In this document: piece by piece, positions 1 through 11,300 of the stretch
How the letters are laid out: each line of letters begins with the position of its first letter
Position numbering within the stretch: the stretch's first letter is position 1
Assembly (NCBI GenBank): GCA_016630955.3
Contig: CM049989.1
Coordinates: forward strand, 682,001-746,000
Direction: 5' to 3'
Length of the DNA: 64,000 nt
DNA from: Didymella arachidicola
Taxonomy: Eukaryota; Ascomycota; Dothideomycetes; Pleosporales; Didymellaceae
The notes under the pieces: model-generated
The model's database searches: none
Seen by the model: only the letters and a program-made list of their open reading frames with translations
What the model was told of the DNA's origin: nothing
Program-made: the position numbers and the translations under genes

Positions 1-938
1 ACTGACATGGCACAGATGAGCGATTATGAGCACCATCTTCTGCCGTATCTGGATCCAGGGAAAATTCAGACACTGTCGTGTGGTCACGTCATACCAGCGT
101 CCAATCTACTTGCAGCACCCATTACAACTGCTTTGAACGGCATCGAATTCGACTTCACGTTTGAGGGCCGCAACAAGGAAAGCACTGTAAGTCCGCTGCT
201 CCATTTGCCTTCAAATGACACTAAAATCCTTCACAGATTGCCAACTTGGGACAGGCGATCATAAGTATGGCTAGTAGTATTCCTGATGGCGTGGTTGTTT
301 TCTTCCCAAGCTACACGTACCTGGATACATGCATTGCTTCGTGGAAACGTCTACCTGCTCAGCCTTCGAATACTACCTTCTGGGACCGTTTCACGCAAGT
401 TAAACCAATTTTCCTAGAGCAGCGAAGCGACCAGTCGGCAAACAAGCCTGCCACATCAAAGGAGGCAGCTGTAGACTCTGTCTTGACCGCATACAGTGCA
501 GCTGTTGCTTCAGGCAATGGCCGAGGCGCTCTTCTTTTCGCTGTTATCGGCGGAACTCTCTCGGAAGGCATCAATTTCAGCGATGCGTTGGGTCGTGGCG
601 TCATTGTAGTTGGCCTGCCTTTCCCCAATCCGCACTCCGCCGAGTGGAAGGCGAAGATGCAATACATCACGTCGAAAGAGAACGCGAGAGGTGGAGACGG
701 CAAGGCAGCAGCAAGAGACTACTATGAAAACGCTTGCATGCGCGCCGTCAATCAGTGTGTAGGCCGCGCGATACGACACAAGAGCGACTATGCAGCGATC
801 ATGATGTTGGACAAGAGATATGGCGGTGAGCGCATTCAGACCAAGCTACCAAACTGGATCAGAAGTAGTCTGATGGCAAAGACTAGTGTAAAAGACATGG
901 AGAGAGCACTGAGACAGTTCTTTGCAGTAGAAAGATGA
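1..938 (+). CDS. CHL1: ATP-dependent DNA helicase CHL1 (DDX11 family), 3' part
   Basis: C-terminal 295 residues of an iron-sulfur superfamily 2 helicase that acts in sister-chromatid cohesion in the nucleus. The 5' part lies outside the window; base 1 is the first base of a codon. Exons are <1..186 and 237..938; the 50-nt intron (donor GTAAGT, acceptor ACAG) joins the first frame to a second one reading LGQAIISMASSIPDG. Visible family features are VVVFFPSYTYLD (start of helicase domain 2), GTLSEGINFSDALGRGVIVVGLPFPNP (given here as the stretch around 550-630, with the key SEGINF and VGLPFPN cores) and motif VI, CVGRAIRHKSDYAAIMMLD, whose Arg residues serve ATP hydrolysis. The order and wording of these motifs fit CHL1 better than the related RAD3 or RTEL1. 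The end at 938 is a normal TGA after a short tail, so the gene looks intact as far as seen. Confidence 0.93.
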
Positions 939-1113
939 GTGTGCTAGCTCAGATATGTTGAGCTTGGCTCAAGCTACATCCTCCGATAAGGAGCTGAACG
1001 CGATATATGGTTAGAGACAGGGATAGGCGACTTTGTGGCTGAAGTGCCCCGCTTATCCAGCTGCAAAGGACTCACTGTTTTACACTCCGCACAATCAGTG
1101 ATATTTTCAGAAC

Positions 1114-3073
1114 ATGTCCGCACTCTATCAACACATTCCAATCCTCGGTCCCCGGTCAATACGAGTACTTGAGCTCCAGCCAGCAGCAGATCCAGGAGCG
1201 CTGATATCCTGCAGACTGAGAAACATCTCCTTGGACGATTTCCCAGAATGGCACGCAAATTACACAGCGCTTTCGTATACTTGGGACAGCCAAAATCCGA
1301 GCTGCAAGATTGATTGCGATGGAGCCAACTTGCTCATCACCCCAAATTGCAATGCAGCCATTCGGCAATTGCGTAGCGCGACGAAAGTCGAGATCTTATG
1401 GATCGACAGTATTTGCATTGATCAGACACCGGAGGCTGTGGAGGAGCGCAACGCACAAGTTGCGTTGATGGGCAATATCTACAAGAGTGCTGCGCGAGTC
1501 GTTGTCTGGCTGGGGCCAAGCAATGAGCGTATTGAACGTGCATTGCGCCAGGTCATGGACATTGCGATGGTCACTCGGTCAGCCCCACAATCACTCGCAA
1601 ATCGAAGATTGATACAAGGAAGACTTCACGACTTCACACGCACTCTATCAGAGAGTAGGTCTTTGGAAGGCATGTCTAAGATTATATGGACTGATACGTC
1701 TAGGCGTACGATCAGCTTCAGAAGATCCACTCAGCCCATTGTTTGATTGCTCTTGGTTCTATCGCATGTGGACTGTGCAGGAAGTAACGCTCTCGGCATT
1801 CCAACGGACTTTCCTGCGCTGCGGCTCTCTGGAGATCCCATGGCCTGTGCTCATCATCGCCCTCGATGCGATGAGAGCGGTCCGGTACAAATGGGGCCGA
1901 TGGGAAGAAGCCACGAAGTTGCAGAAGCAGTTGACGATATACATGGTAGCACGTCGATATCCTGGCAGTAAAGCCATTATGGACGATAATCCCGGGAATG
2001 TGCACAACGATCCACTGGCTTTCGACATATTGACAGGAACCCGAGAGAAACTGGCTGGTAACGAAAAGGATAAAGTAATCGCTCTGTATGGTCTCTTTAC
2101 TGAGATGGACATTCCTATGCACAAGCCTGACTACAACCTGTCTGTCGAAGATATATACAGACAAGCTACGGCAGCTGCTATCAGATTCGATAAGACGTTG
2201 TACATCCTTTACCACGCACCGTCAGACAAGCGGCGCAAGACCCTAGCATCATGGGTACCAGATTGGGCTGAACGAGGATTTGACCGTGGCGATGGACGAT
2301 ATGGAGTGCTCCGCAGTCGGTTTGCAGCCTCAGGACCAGGCCTACCGATGTTCCGGTTTTCCAGCAACGAAGAAACCTTGATTCTTCGTGGGAAGATCAT
2401 TGATACTGTGCTCTTCAAGGCGGAGCCACTTCCTGATATGAAAGCAGTGGTTTCGAGCGTTCGTAGAGGTCATCTCTCAGGTGACACCCAAGCTCTATAC
2501 GTGCAGAACATCGACGACGGGGTCCCAAAATTAAAAAGCTGGGTCGAGGTCAGTACATGGAGCGACTATCCCACAGGCGAATCTTCCAAGGATGCGCTGC
2601 AGCGTACGCTTGTTCAAGATCTCCCCGAAGAAAACGGCAAATACACTGCAGATGGTAGCTTTGCCGCCTGGTATGACAACATGTTGGTCAATGATATTGA
2701 GCTCGCAGGTTGGGGCTTCAATCAATTAAATCCCGCTCCTCAGGAAGTTGACGGCAAGTCAACTTCGAACCTGTCAATGAGCTTCAGAATTTTTGGCCGG
2801 AACCCTTTCCACTCATTTGTCATGGCCTCGAATTCGTTGAAGTGCTTCTTCTACACCGAAAACAGATACTTCGGTACTGCACCAGATCCGCTGCCCGATT
2901 CGATGCAAGCGGGTGATATCATTGCCTTGATAAGCGGACTAGAGATGCCGCTTATGCTCAGGCCTGTTGAAGGTGGCTACAGACTAATCACGCATGCCTA
3001 CCTGCATGGCATTATGCACGGAGAGCTGTGGCCGGAGACGGATGGAGAATTGGTAGATATTGCGTTGCTTTGA
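1114..3073 (+). CDS. Heterokaryon incompatibility (HET) domain protein
   Basis: Predicted 636-aa protein of the HET family, whose members include cytosolic triggers of allorecognition cell death, though most paralogues have no known role. Exons 1114..1654 and 1704..3073. Without splicing the frame breaks after residue 180, but a 49-nt intron with donor GTAGGT, branch site CTGAT and acceptor TCTAG restores it exactly. The HET domain is complete: YTALSYTWDS (about residue 50), ILWIDSICIDQ (about 93), the segment ending VVVWLG (about 133), then WFYRMWTVQEV after the splice. The rest (about 400 residues) has no domain I recognise, with no visible NACHT, WD or prion-like repeat. Start chosen as the first in-frame ATG, which precedes the domain by a normal distance. 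The partner and the trigger are unknown. Confidence 0.85.
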
Positions 3074-3336
3074 ACATAACGCATCTATATCGGCCTGTAC
3101 AGACGCCACCTTTTTTCAGCACTATAGAATATCACACCTAGTGTGTGTATCAATTAGATAACGGAGAAGTGAGGAAGCTTCCCGGCGGCTACCCGATTCG
3201 ACCCGGCAGGCTCACTTCAGGCAACCGTCAGCCTCACACCACCATCAAGGGTACATCATATGACCCAAGCATTTCTATATACAGCCTTCAATCTCACCTC
3301 AGCCTCCCTGCATCGTCGGATGATCAAACTACCAGC

Positions 3337-3993
3337 ATGGCGACAACAAACATCCTCGGCGTGACACTCACACTCACACCAACCGTGCTTACGGCGCTCC
3401 GCATCTTGCCCCTTGTTACAACGACCGTTAGCCTTACGCATGCCTACATGGAATGGGTGACTAACTCCTCCTTTGTTGGACCTGCCCCTGTGGACTCTTC
3501 TCTATCCCGCTTCCTGATCAACAAGTCAGCTCGCGAGATCAGCGCCATTAAGACCGACACCAACGCCACAGAGCAAGCACAAAAGGACGTCGAAGCTGCA
3601 AAGGAGCTCGTGATACCCGAATGGTTCACTAATTTCTTCAACACGGGCGTGCTCAGTGTGATTGGATTCAATAATCTCACCCTGGTGGCCGCAGCCCTCA
3701 ATCTTAAACTCGACCATGGACTCGGCGAGAGTAAGATCTTCTACCAAGCAGGAGTGGGGTTTGCGGTGGCGCATTATGCATTTTTACCGCTGGTTGCGCC
3801 AAGTGTAAGCGCTCTGATTGGCATAGCTGCTCGAAGGCGGATGGGTGATGGATCGAGGATGAATGGAGGAGAAAAGGGAGCGGTTGAGTGGATTAGGGAG
3901 TGGGTTGGGTATCACAAGTTTAGGATGAGCACTGTGGATCTTTTGGCTTGGAGTTGTTTTGCTTGGGGGACTATTGCAACTCTTAGTGCGTAA
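3337..3993 (+). CDS. Small four-pass integral membrane protein, unknown function
   Basis: Predicted 218-aa protein. The frame is open from 3145, but the upstream 64 codons look like leader, and MATTNILGV at 3337 starts the hydrophobic protein. About four membrane segments are visible: residues near 5-35, 103-125 (VLSVIGFNNLTLVAAALNL), 137-165 (FYQAGVGFAVAHYAFLPLV), and 195-218 at the very C terminus. A charged hydrophilic loop (about 45-95, KTDTNATEQAQKDVEAAKEL) separates the first two. The last segment starts with HKFRMSTVDLLAW, so H, R and D sit at the membrane edge. The topology recalls the DUF1772/anthrone-oxygenase-like family, but I do not see enough to assign it. It follows the HET gene by 263 bp on the same strand. 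Confidence 0.6.
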   Translation: MATTNILGVTLTLTPTVLTALRILPLVTTTVSLTHAYMEWVTNSSFVGPAPVDSSLSRFLINKSAREISAIKTDTNATEQAQKDVEAAKELVIPEWFTNFFNTGVLSVIGFNNLTLVAAALNLKLDHGLGESKIFYQAGVGFAVAHYAFLPLVAPSVSALIGIAARRRMGDGSRMNGGEKGAVEWIREWVGYHKFRMSTVDLLAWSCFAWGTIATLSA

Positions 3994-4074
3994 AGTCCTT
4001 TTCCCTGGTAATTGAGGCTTCGTAAGTACAGCTTTTCGGAGATTAGCTCGAGTCCAACATAGGATCCAAGCTGC

Positions 4075-5930
4075 TCAGTAATCCAACTCTTCAGCCGCAC
4101 GCCATGGTATTTTATCAAAGATGAGAACAACAAAGCCAGCCATTGCACAGAGAGCAGCGACCTGTCCGTATGACGCCAGGTGCGTTTCGGGGTTGCCAAG
4201 ATCCTCAAGATCTTTCATCCATCCTGACGCCAGGACCCATTCTCTTACGTGAAAGACGTGAAAGATGCGGTAGAATGACGCAACTACACAAACAACAAAG
4301 GTGACTGTGCAAATCGAAAAACCGATGACCTTTGCCCTCCGGCTCGGAGGTTCAGGCATTTCCTCCTCTTTGAGGTAACAGCATGCTGGGCAGGTTTCCT
4401 TCATGACCTTGATGTTGGTGTGCTTAGAGCTACATTGGTTCTGCACACAGCACGATATAGATTGAAAATTCGGTACCCAAGCACGACGGCGAAGAAGACA
4501 ACCATCAAGACCCATAGTACCAATTCGGCAATCCATTGTTGTTTGCTCGTTATGTCGCCAATCACATGGGTTCTGGCTGTACTGAACTCGGACGGTTCGT
4601 AGACTTACTTCCGGACACTTCGGAGTACGTCTGGATCGAGAAAGCACATAGCAGGCAACAGAGAGAGACTGTTCCTTCGTTGTTTTGGTGGTCGCGCTTC
4701 GACCATGCCTTTTCAGTCGTGAGTTTGTTGATCGTCCAGAGGATCTTTCCCTGAGAGAACAGCAGGAGCCCGTAGACGACTAGCCTGCTCATGGATGAAA
4801 GAGGCGTCTTCCAGAACTTCTTCATGAACACTAGCGTGATCATCGCATTCGCAAGAGCTATAGTCATAAGATTAAGGCCGACGTTGAAGTGATACATGGT
4901 CGATTGGCACTTGCCAATCAAGACGAAGTGCAGGATGACGGCTGCTGCAAAGATGATTTGATATTCGGACATGGCAACCATTGTGGACTCAAACAGATCA
5001 TACACGGAGTCTCGCAGTAGCTTGGTGTGCGCATCCCTGTTGGGTTCACCAAACTTCGTGAAATTTTTGGCGGATGTGGTACGCACGTAGTCGAGCTGCT
5101 CGAGCCAGATCGGAAAGCGGCGCCGATGATGAGAGCAGATGGAATAGCGAAGGACACCAAGAGCTGATTTTTTGTCAGCTTCAGCAATCGCTGGTTATAT
5201 CTTGCAGGAGAAACGTTTACCCCAATCCCAGCGACGTCTCCATTAGACTCGAAGTTACCACGTTTAATACCTCCAAGATCCTCCACAATCAACCCAGTAC
5301 CATTCTGTCCCCAATCAATGGTGCACTTTTCCAGGACGTTAGCGACCCCGAAATGGCTCTCCACCTCGAACTGCGTGAAGGCTTGGCCCATGATGAATAT
5401 GTTCGTAATTTGCAATGTCTTGAAACTGGATTCAGACAAGAGATTTACCCACAGCGTTGGCTTTATAGTCTGTTCAGAAGGATTCATCATACTGTTATAG
5501 TCCCTTGGGAGCCAAAGCTGGATTGTCCATGCCACTATGGACATTCTGGCTATCTGCACGCGCGGGCCAGACGGGATTCGTTACGACCACCTTAGCCCAA
5601 CAGATAGTGAGACAGCTGTCTTCAGCCTCTTGACGGATTCGCACATTGGTGTTGGCTGTCCTGCATTGCAGATTGTGCTAAGTAAGGAACATGCACACAC
5701 CTTCAGCGTCCTTGTATCAAATCCTGGGCTTGAGGTGTACTGGAAACCATAAGGAGGGCGCGACGCTCGCCACGAAACTTGGCCAGGCTGCGTTATTATG
5801 ATATTTATGTAGGCTCATGTGCATTCATTCCTCTTACAGGCTCAATGACTGCCATTCGAGGCTCTGCGGCTATAACAGGACAAAAAGCTGTTCGACCAGA
5901 GACGTCTTCATGTATCCGTGTGGGGGCCAT
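4075..5930 (-). CDS. Polytopic membrane protein, unknown, exon structure partly unresolved
   Basis: A minus-strand multi-exon gene. The first exons can be built: 5838..5930 (ATG at 5930), a 50-nt intron with donor GTAAGA and acceptor CGCAG, 5591..5787, a 45-nt intron (5546..5590), then an exon from 5545. They encode a Cys-containing N-terminal region (CACSLLSTIC) followed by a probable extracytosolic stretch. Downstream blocks encode membrane segments: IIFAAAVILHFVLIG (near 4930), LVVYGLLLFSQGKI (near 4760), WIAELVLWVLMVVFFAVVLG (near 4510), ICTVTFVVCVVASFYRIF (near 4290) and VAALCAMAGFVVLIFDKI (near 4120). These lie in three frames, and I could not find one convincing set of introns between about 5170 and 4400. 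Coordinates are outer limits. It may be a real gene with unusual introns or a decaying one. I recognise no family. Confidence 0.45.
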
Positions 5931-6100
5931 TGTAGACTCAGCCTTGCGAGATATGCAGTAAGCAGCCACCTTACTTCTGGAACCAATGGGGTCGCATGGG
6001 AGATGAGTCAAGCGCTTCGCCTCGATTGGTCGATGATACACCGGTCATGGAGCTGCAACGAATTGCGCCTTGCAAGCAGTGTTGTCGCAGCTCATACAGC

Positions 6101-7942
6101 CTAAGAGAGTGCCTCCACACTTGCCTGGTCGTCCATACTGTCTCGACTAATGAGCTCAAATTCTTCAGCCCGCTCGATCCTTTTCGCGGCGTCATCGTCC
6201 GCAGCATTCTTGAAGGTGCGATGGAAAATACACCCCGTGATCGCTGCAGCACCTGCTAGCCCAAAGTACAGCCACTGCAAGTACGGATCCCTTGCCAGCG
6301 GGGCGATAAGTATACCCAACGCACTGCCTCCAGCATTCGTCAAGAGGAATAGACTCATGATAAAGCTCTTCATGTTCTCGGGCGCCTTCGCATACGCCAG
6401 CTCCAGGCCGGTAATACTCGCCAAGATCTCACTCAGAGCGATCAGAATGTAGGCTGGCATCTGCCATGCAACATGCACCTCGTTCGGCTTGAATTTGCCC
6501 GCGCCAATGTTGCCAGCTTCGCACTTCGATGGATGCGAGTAGCAAGGAGGTGCACTGTAAATGTATGCCTGCAGACCACCGGCGTAGAGCATGGCCGCTG
6601 ATGCGATGAAGAAACCCACAGTAATACGTGTCATGGGTGGAAAGGGGAAATGCAGCCTGGTTCGGATGAAGGGATAGATGAAGCGGTCCACGATAGGTAC
6701 TAGCAAGATGATAGTGATTGGATCGATATTCGGTAGAATGTCATTTGGAAGACCATGTAGTTGCATTTGGCCAGCTGCAGACGCTCTGTTAGCTTGCTAC
6801 GGTAACAAGATGTCGTTACAAATACCTTGCGAGACAAAGTTGTTCATCATCTGGGAGTACGCGACCCAGTAGATGGGAAAGAAGAGGAAGACTTTGCAAG
6901 CCATCAATGCTGTCTTGAGCTCGTTGATGAAGTTATCGTTCCATGAGATTGTGTGAGGACGCCTTCGCCGCGCCGATGGTCGGGCCTTGTCAATGTCAAA
7001 ATCGTTGCGCGCAGCAATCCAGAGTACTCGGAAACAAGTCCCAATTACACCTCCCTGTGGTGGCTTAATGATGTAGCGGTCCTTGCCTCTGACCAAAACC
7101 GCATATCCGATGCAGAACATGATCAATGGCAACAGGTATGCGCTCCAAAATCCGACATGCAACTCCAACAAAGTCGTGGCGATTGCCGATACAGAGCCAA
7201 CGTTGATGCACATATAATAGATCATATAGATACGCTGCACTGTAATCTCTGGGTCGACAATCACTTGCTTTCCATCTTTCCTCGTTTCGACGAAAGCGCT
7301 GGTGCTGCGCACTTGCTCTGCAATCAACGGGCTGACATTGCTCTTGATGCCGCCGGTTCCAAGGCCAATGATCACCATTGCTGCCAACAGGCCCGAGAAT
7401 GCCGCTCCACGTTCGATACTCCAAGGAAGGCTCGTAGCGAACAAGACTGCGATGCCGGCCATGTAGATGATGCTGAAGTATTTAATCGTCAGGTAACGGC
7501 CGAGGTACTGGTCCGCTACAACAGCGCCTAGGATAGGCGTAACGTAGCACCAGAACTGGAAGAAGTTGGACAAGGCCGTCGCTCTCGATTGACTCAGGCC
7601 CAGAGCTCCTGGTAACCCATTGGCGTCGTGGTAAGAGTTTGCCATGTAGTTCTGGAAAGGGCCGGCCAGTCCGTAGTAAGCAAACCGCTCGCAAAGTTCT
7701 ACGATTGCAACAAGGAAGGCACCAAATGGTAGTCTGTCGGCGACACGAGGCAGGAATAGAAAATCTTCTGGCGTCGGCTTGGAGCCAACGTAGACCGCGC
7801 TTTCTAGATCGTGGTCTGGGTGACTCTCAGTTTCTAGCTCTTTCCTACGCGCAACCGACTCTGAGCCAGAGGTCTCTGCCTGCGCGACTGTCGTGTACGC
7901 GCCTCGTTGCTCATTGCTCTGCGCACGCCATGATGAAGCCAT
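6101..7942 (-). CDS. PTR2: POT-family proton-coupled di/tripeptide transporter
   Basis: Predicted 596-aa plasma-membrane symporter that imports di- and tripeptides with protons. Exons 6826..7942 and 6101..6774 (minus); a 51-nt intron with donor GTATTT, branch GCTAAC and acceptor CTGCAG joins NNFVSQ to AGQMQLHGLPNDI, a junction typical of the family. Family marks include ELCERFAYYGLAGPFQNYM (first signature, about residues 80-100), GTGGIKSNVSPLIAEQ (second signature, about 195-210) and about twelve hydrophobic segments with a long charged cytosolic loop in the middle (RPSARRRRPH). The N-terminal 60 residues are hydrophilic and acidic, as in other fungal PTR2 proteins. Length is normal. About 385 bp of non-coding DNA upstream must hold its promoter; I see no clear regulatory site in it. 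Confidence 0.9.
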
Positions 7943-8327
7943 TGGGCCAGCTCAGATACGAGGTCAGACGCCTGGCCACGTGTACACCTTCTGCTCGGGT
8001 TCTCCACGCTCACCACGATGTTAATCAAAAGCCATGATGTTTGATGGCTAGTACAGTATCTCAAGTTTTGAAAGTGTAAGAAATGAAAGCAGTTGATCGA
8101 GAAGAGAAGAAGCCACGATGGTGATTAACGAAGGTGCGACCGGCAACACATCGCGACTAGTCCTAAACAAAATCACAATCTTGCGCCACCTCACCAGCCA
8201 CATCTACGGCTGACGGTCAATTTCATGTTTGGTTGGACAAGAGGTATGATTATTGGGTATCTTGGATTCATCTACAGCAATGCATACTTTTCCCAGCAAC
8301 GCCTTGAAATGCATGGCCAAATCAGCT

Positions 8328-11300
8328 TTACCAGCCCCTCCTCTGCCCACGATGCTCGGCCCCCTTCTCCTTCCTCTTCACTCTCTTGACGTCGTTCCTT
8401 CTCTTCTTCTCTCTTCCCCACTTCTCCGGATCCGCAACAGCCTCAACCTTTCTCTTCCTGCGTCTCTCATCCCGCCTTTCCCTCACAGCTCTCTGCACCT
8501 CGCCCATGACCTTGAGATAGTCTTGCGTACCCATACGCTTTTGCAGCGTGCCCATAATCTCGCGCGCTTTGTCAATGAGCGACTTGTAGAGTTCGTTAGG
8601 CTCGTTAAGCGAAGTTGATGAGCCATTGGTGTGGGCGCGGGGTATCGTCGTTGCGGGGTCAACGAGCGTATTGAGGGTGGTGAGAAGATGTGGAAGGGAA
8701 GTAGTGAGTGGCTCGAGAGGAAACTTGGCGGCCATGGTCTCGAGAAGGTTCATGATAGCAGTCTTTGCATTCATGGAGCTCGTTTCGCGACGAATGATGC
8801 CAGAAAGGCGAATCATAAGGCGGTGTATGGCTGCTGGTGGGGTCTTTTTGGTGGGCTCCGCGTCTTCATCTGAGGATGCATTGCCATCTGCACCATTTGT
8901 CTCGGCCGCTTCTTCCACTTCTTCCTCATCTGCATTGTGCCATTGCCACTTTGCGCCGTTGACTGCTAGACACCTCGCCAGGAAAGCAATGTTCTTGACA
9001 CTTTGAGTGCACAGCTGCTCTGATACTTCAGGATGGAGCAGGTTCCTCAGCGACGCGTTGCTGAGCTGTATCATGTTCTGTTCCGCAAGCTGCAGCCCAC
9101 CGGATCCCTCAAGTGGTAGCTCGCCGAGACCAACATCCTTGTTAGTAATCGCAAGGTGAGCAAAGTATGTTCCCATCAACTCAGCGGCTTTGAGCTTCAC
9201 CCAAGCGTGTGGGTATGATACGCTAGCTCGGACTGCAGCCCACAAGCTCTCTTTGTCTGCAAAGAGCATTGTGTCCTGATACTTCTTGCAGATCTTAGAC
9301 ACAAGGGTAAGAGAGTAGTAAAGCAGCTCCCAGTCATCCTGATCGCGCCTTGCAAGGGATTCGTCGATCGTAGAGTCGAGGCCTGTCAGGACGTAAGATA
9401 GCTCCGTTGGCTCTTCGACCTCAGCGTCAAGCGCCTCGAAATAGAAGCCCCAGACCTGTATACCGAGACGCTTCAGACCAGTATTCTCATCTTGCTCAAG
9501 CCATCCTCTTAAATCAGCCGTGAAGTTCTGCAGCCGCTTCTCGCTCGCATGCTGAAATAGTCGCTTCACAAGCAGACTAGCCAGTTCTCGGCACTTGTTA
9601 GAGTCGTCGTTGGCGAGAGAGTTGATCAAAGGTAGAAAGACCATGCCGTGATATTCATACTGAGCCTTCTCCGGGAACCTGGGTAAGGCCTTATTAATGA
9701 TGAGGTCTAAGGCCTCCATGACAGATTGACGGCCTTCAACATGCTCATAACGCAAGTTCTTGAGCAAGAATTCCATAGACTTCTTGAAGCGCTTCTCGCT
9801 CTGAGTGTACGACGTGAGAAACTGGAAGTAGTGGCTGCGTGCGAGGTCTCTCGCTGATCTCGTCTGGTTGGTGACCATCATCTCAGCGACCTTATCCATC
9901 ACCTCATAGACCTCAGGCACATCAATGTGACGACTCATCACAGCCTTGAGGAATGCAAAACTAACACCTTGACGATCAAGTTCATCGAGGTCAGGCAGAA
10001 GACGTTTAATCAGATGGCCAATGTCTCGCTCACGGATGACTACGTTAGGCCTCTCGCGGAGCACAGCCGCGACTAGCTTGAGTGATGCCTGAGCAAGCTC
10101 AGTGTTTGACGAGTGCGCACCCTTGATGGCTCGCACGGCTTCGTCAATGTATACCGGACAATTGGCGTCCATCTCCGGCATGTCGATCTTAATGATAGTC
10201 GTGAGCAAACGGACGGCCGACACTTGGACTTCATCCTGTCCTTGAACCATAGCATCTCCGATAATAGGAAGAAATCCTGCAAGGTTCTGCGGGGTTTGAA
10301 GATCGTCGTGCTTGCGCAGAACCGTTCTGAGAATATCCATACTGAAGCGTGTCATCTTGTAGATGTAAGAAGACGTTGACAAGCGCGCTCCAGACTTGGC
10401 GGCACCTCTCCTGTTCACTAGGAATCGCTTCAGTTTGGGATCTGTCTTATCCCCTTTTCCTGTTGTTGCGCTCGCTCGGTACACTTCCTGGATGAGCTCG
10501 TAGCAGAAGACCATGATGTCTCTGTTGTTGACAGTTGGATTTTGCAAAATGCCCAAGCCAATGCGGCGAAGCAGCTCGTCGATCTTCGATACCATCTTGG
10601 CGTTGATGCGTTCCAAGAGCAGCAACTTTATGGGATTTACGAGCTTGATGAGATGAGCAGGCGTGCTAGACCGGGAAATGATATCCATCGTATCGAAGCT
10701 CTTGCTGCTCTTGACTTCCTTCATCTTGCTGATGTATTCCTCCGCATCCTTCTCTTGTCCAGTTACACCAAATGTGTCATCCATGACGATGTCAACGATG
10801 TCAGCCACGCAGTAGTCGAGGTCACCGGGCTTCAGCTGGTTGGCGAGCTGAACTAAAATGTAATGCAGAGAGTACGAGAAGACGTGCAACTGGTATCCAC
10901 GCTGTAGCGCAGTCTTCAAAGCCTTGAGGATGAAGCCGACGTAGTTCGGGCCTGTAAGTACCGCGATGTCGGCAAGTGTCTTGCGGGCTTGATCGCGGCT
11001 CTCCTGAGTACGGCTCTTGAGAATGTGGCAGATATCAAGGAGAACTCCAGGGAGGCGACCCTCGATCTCAGTAGACGGAAGAACAAGGAGAACCTTCGTC
11101 AGTGCCACTGCGACAGGTACACGAAGACTAGTAGTTGCCTCGTCCTTCTTGTGGAGGAAAGCGGTTAAGTCCGGCAGGACGTTATTGACGAGATCTTTGG
11201 TCAGCTTCTCCTGCTGCGGGAGCGTCTTCGACAAGGTGGATACAGGTGTGTCGATATTCATCGCGTCTACATCCGCTTCTGCGGCTTCCCCATTTGCCTC

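Noticed and set aside
1600..1746. Apparent frameshift splitting the HET-domain gene in two
   Set aside because: A 49-nt intron (1655-1703) with donor GTAGGT, branch CTGAT and acceptor TCTAG restores the frame exactly, so no frameshift or pseudogene is needed.
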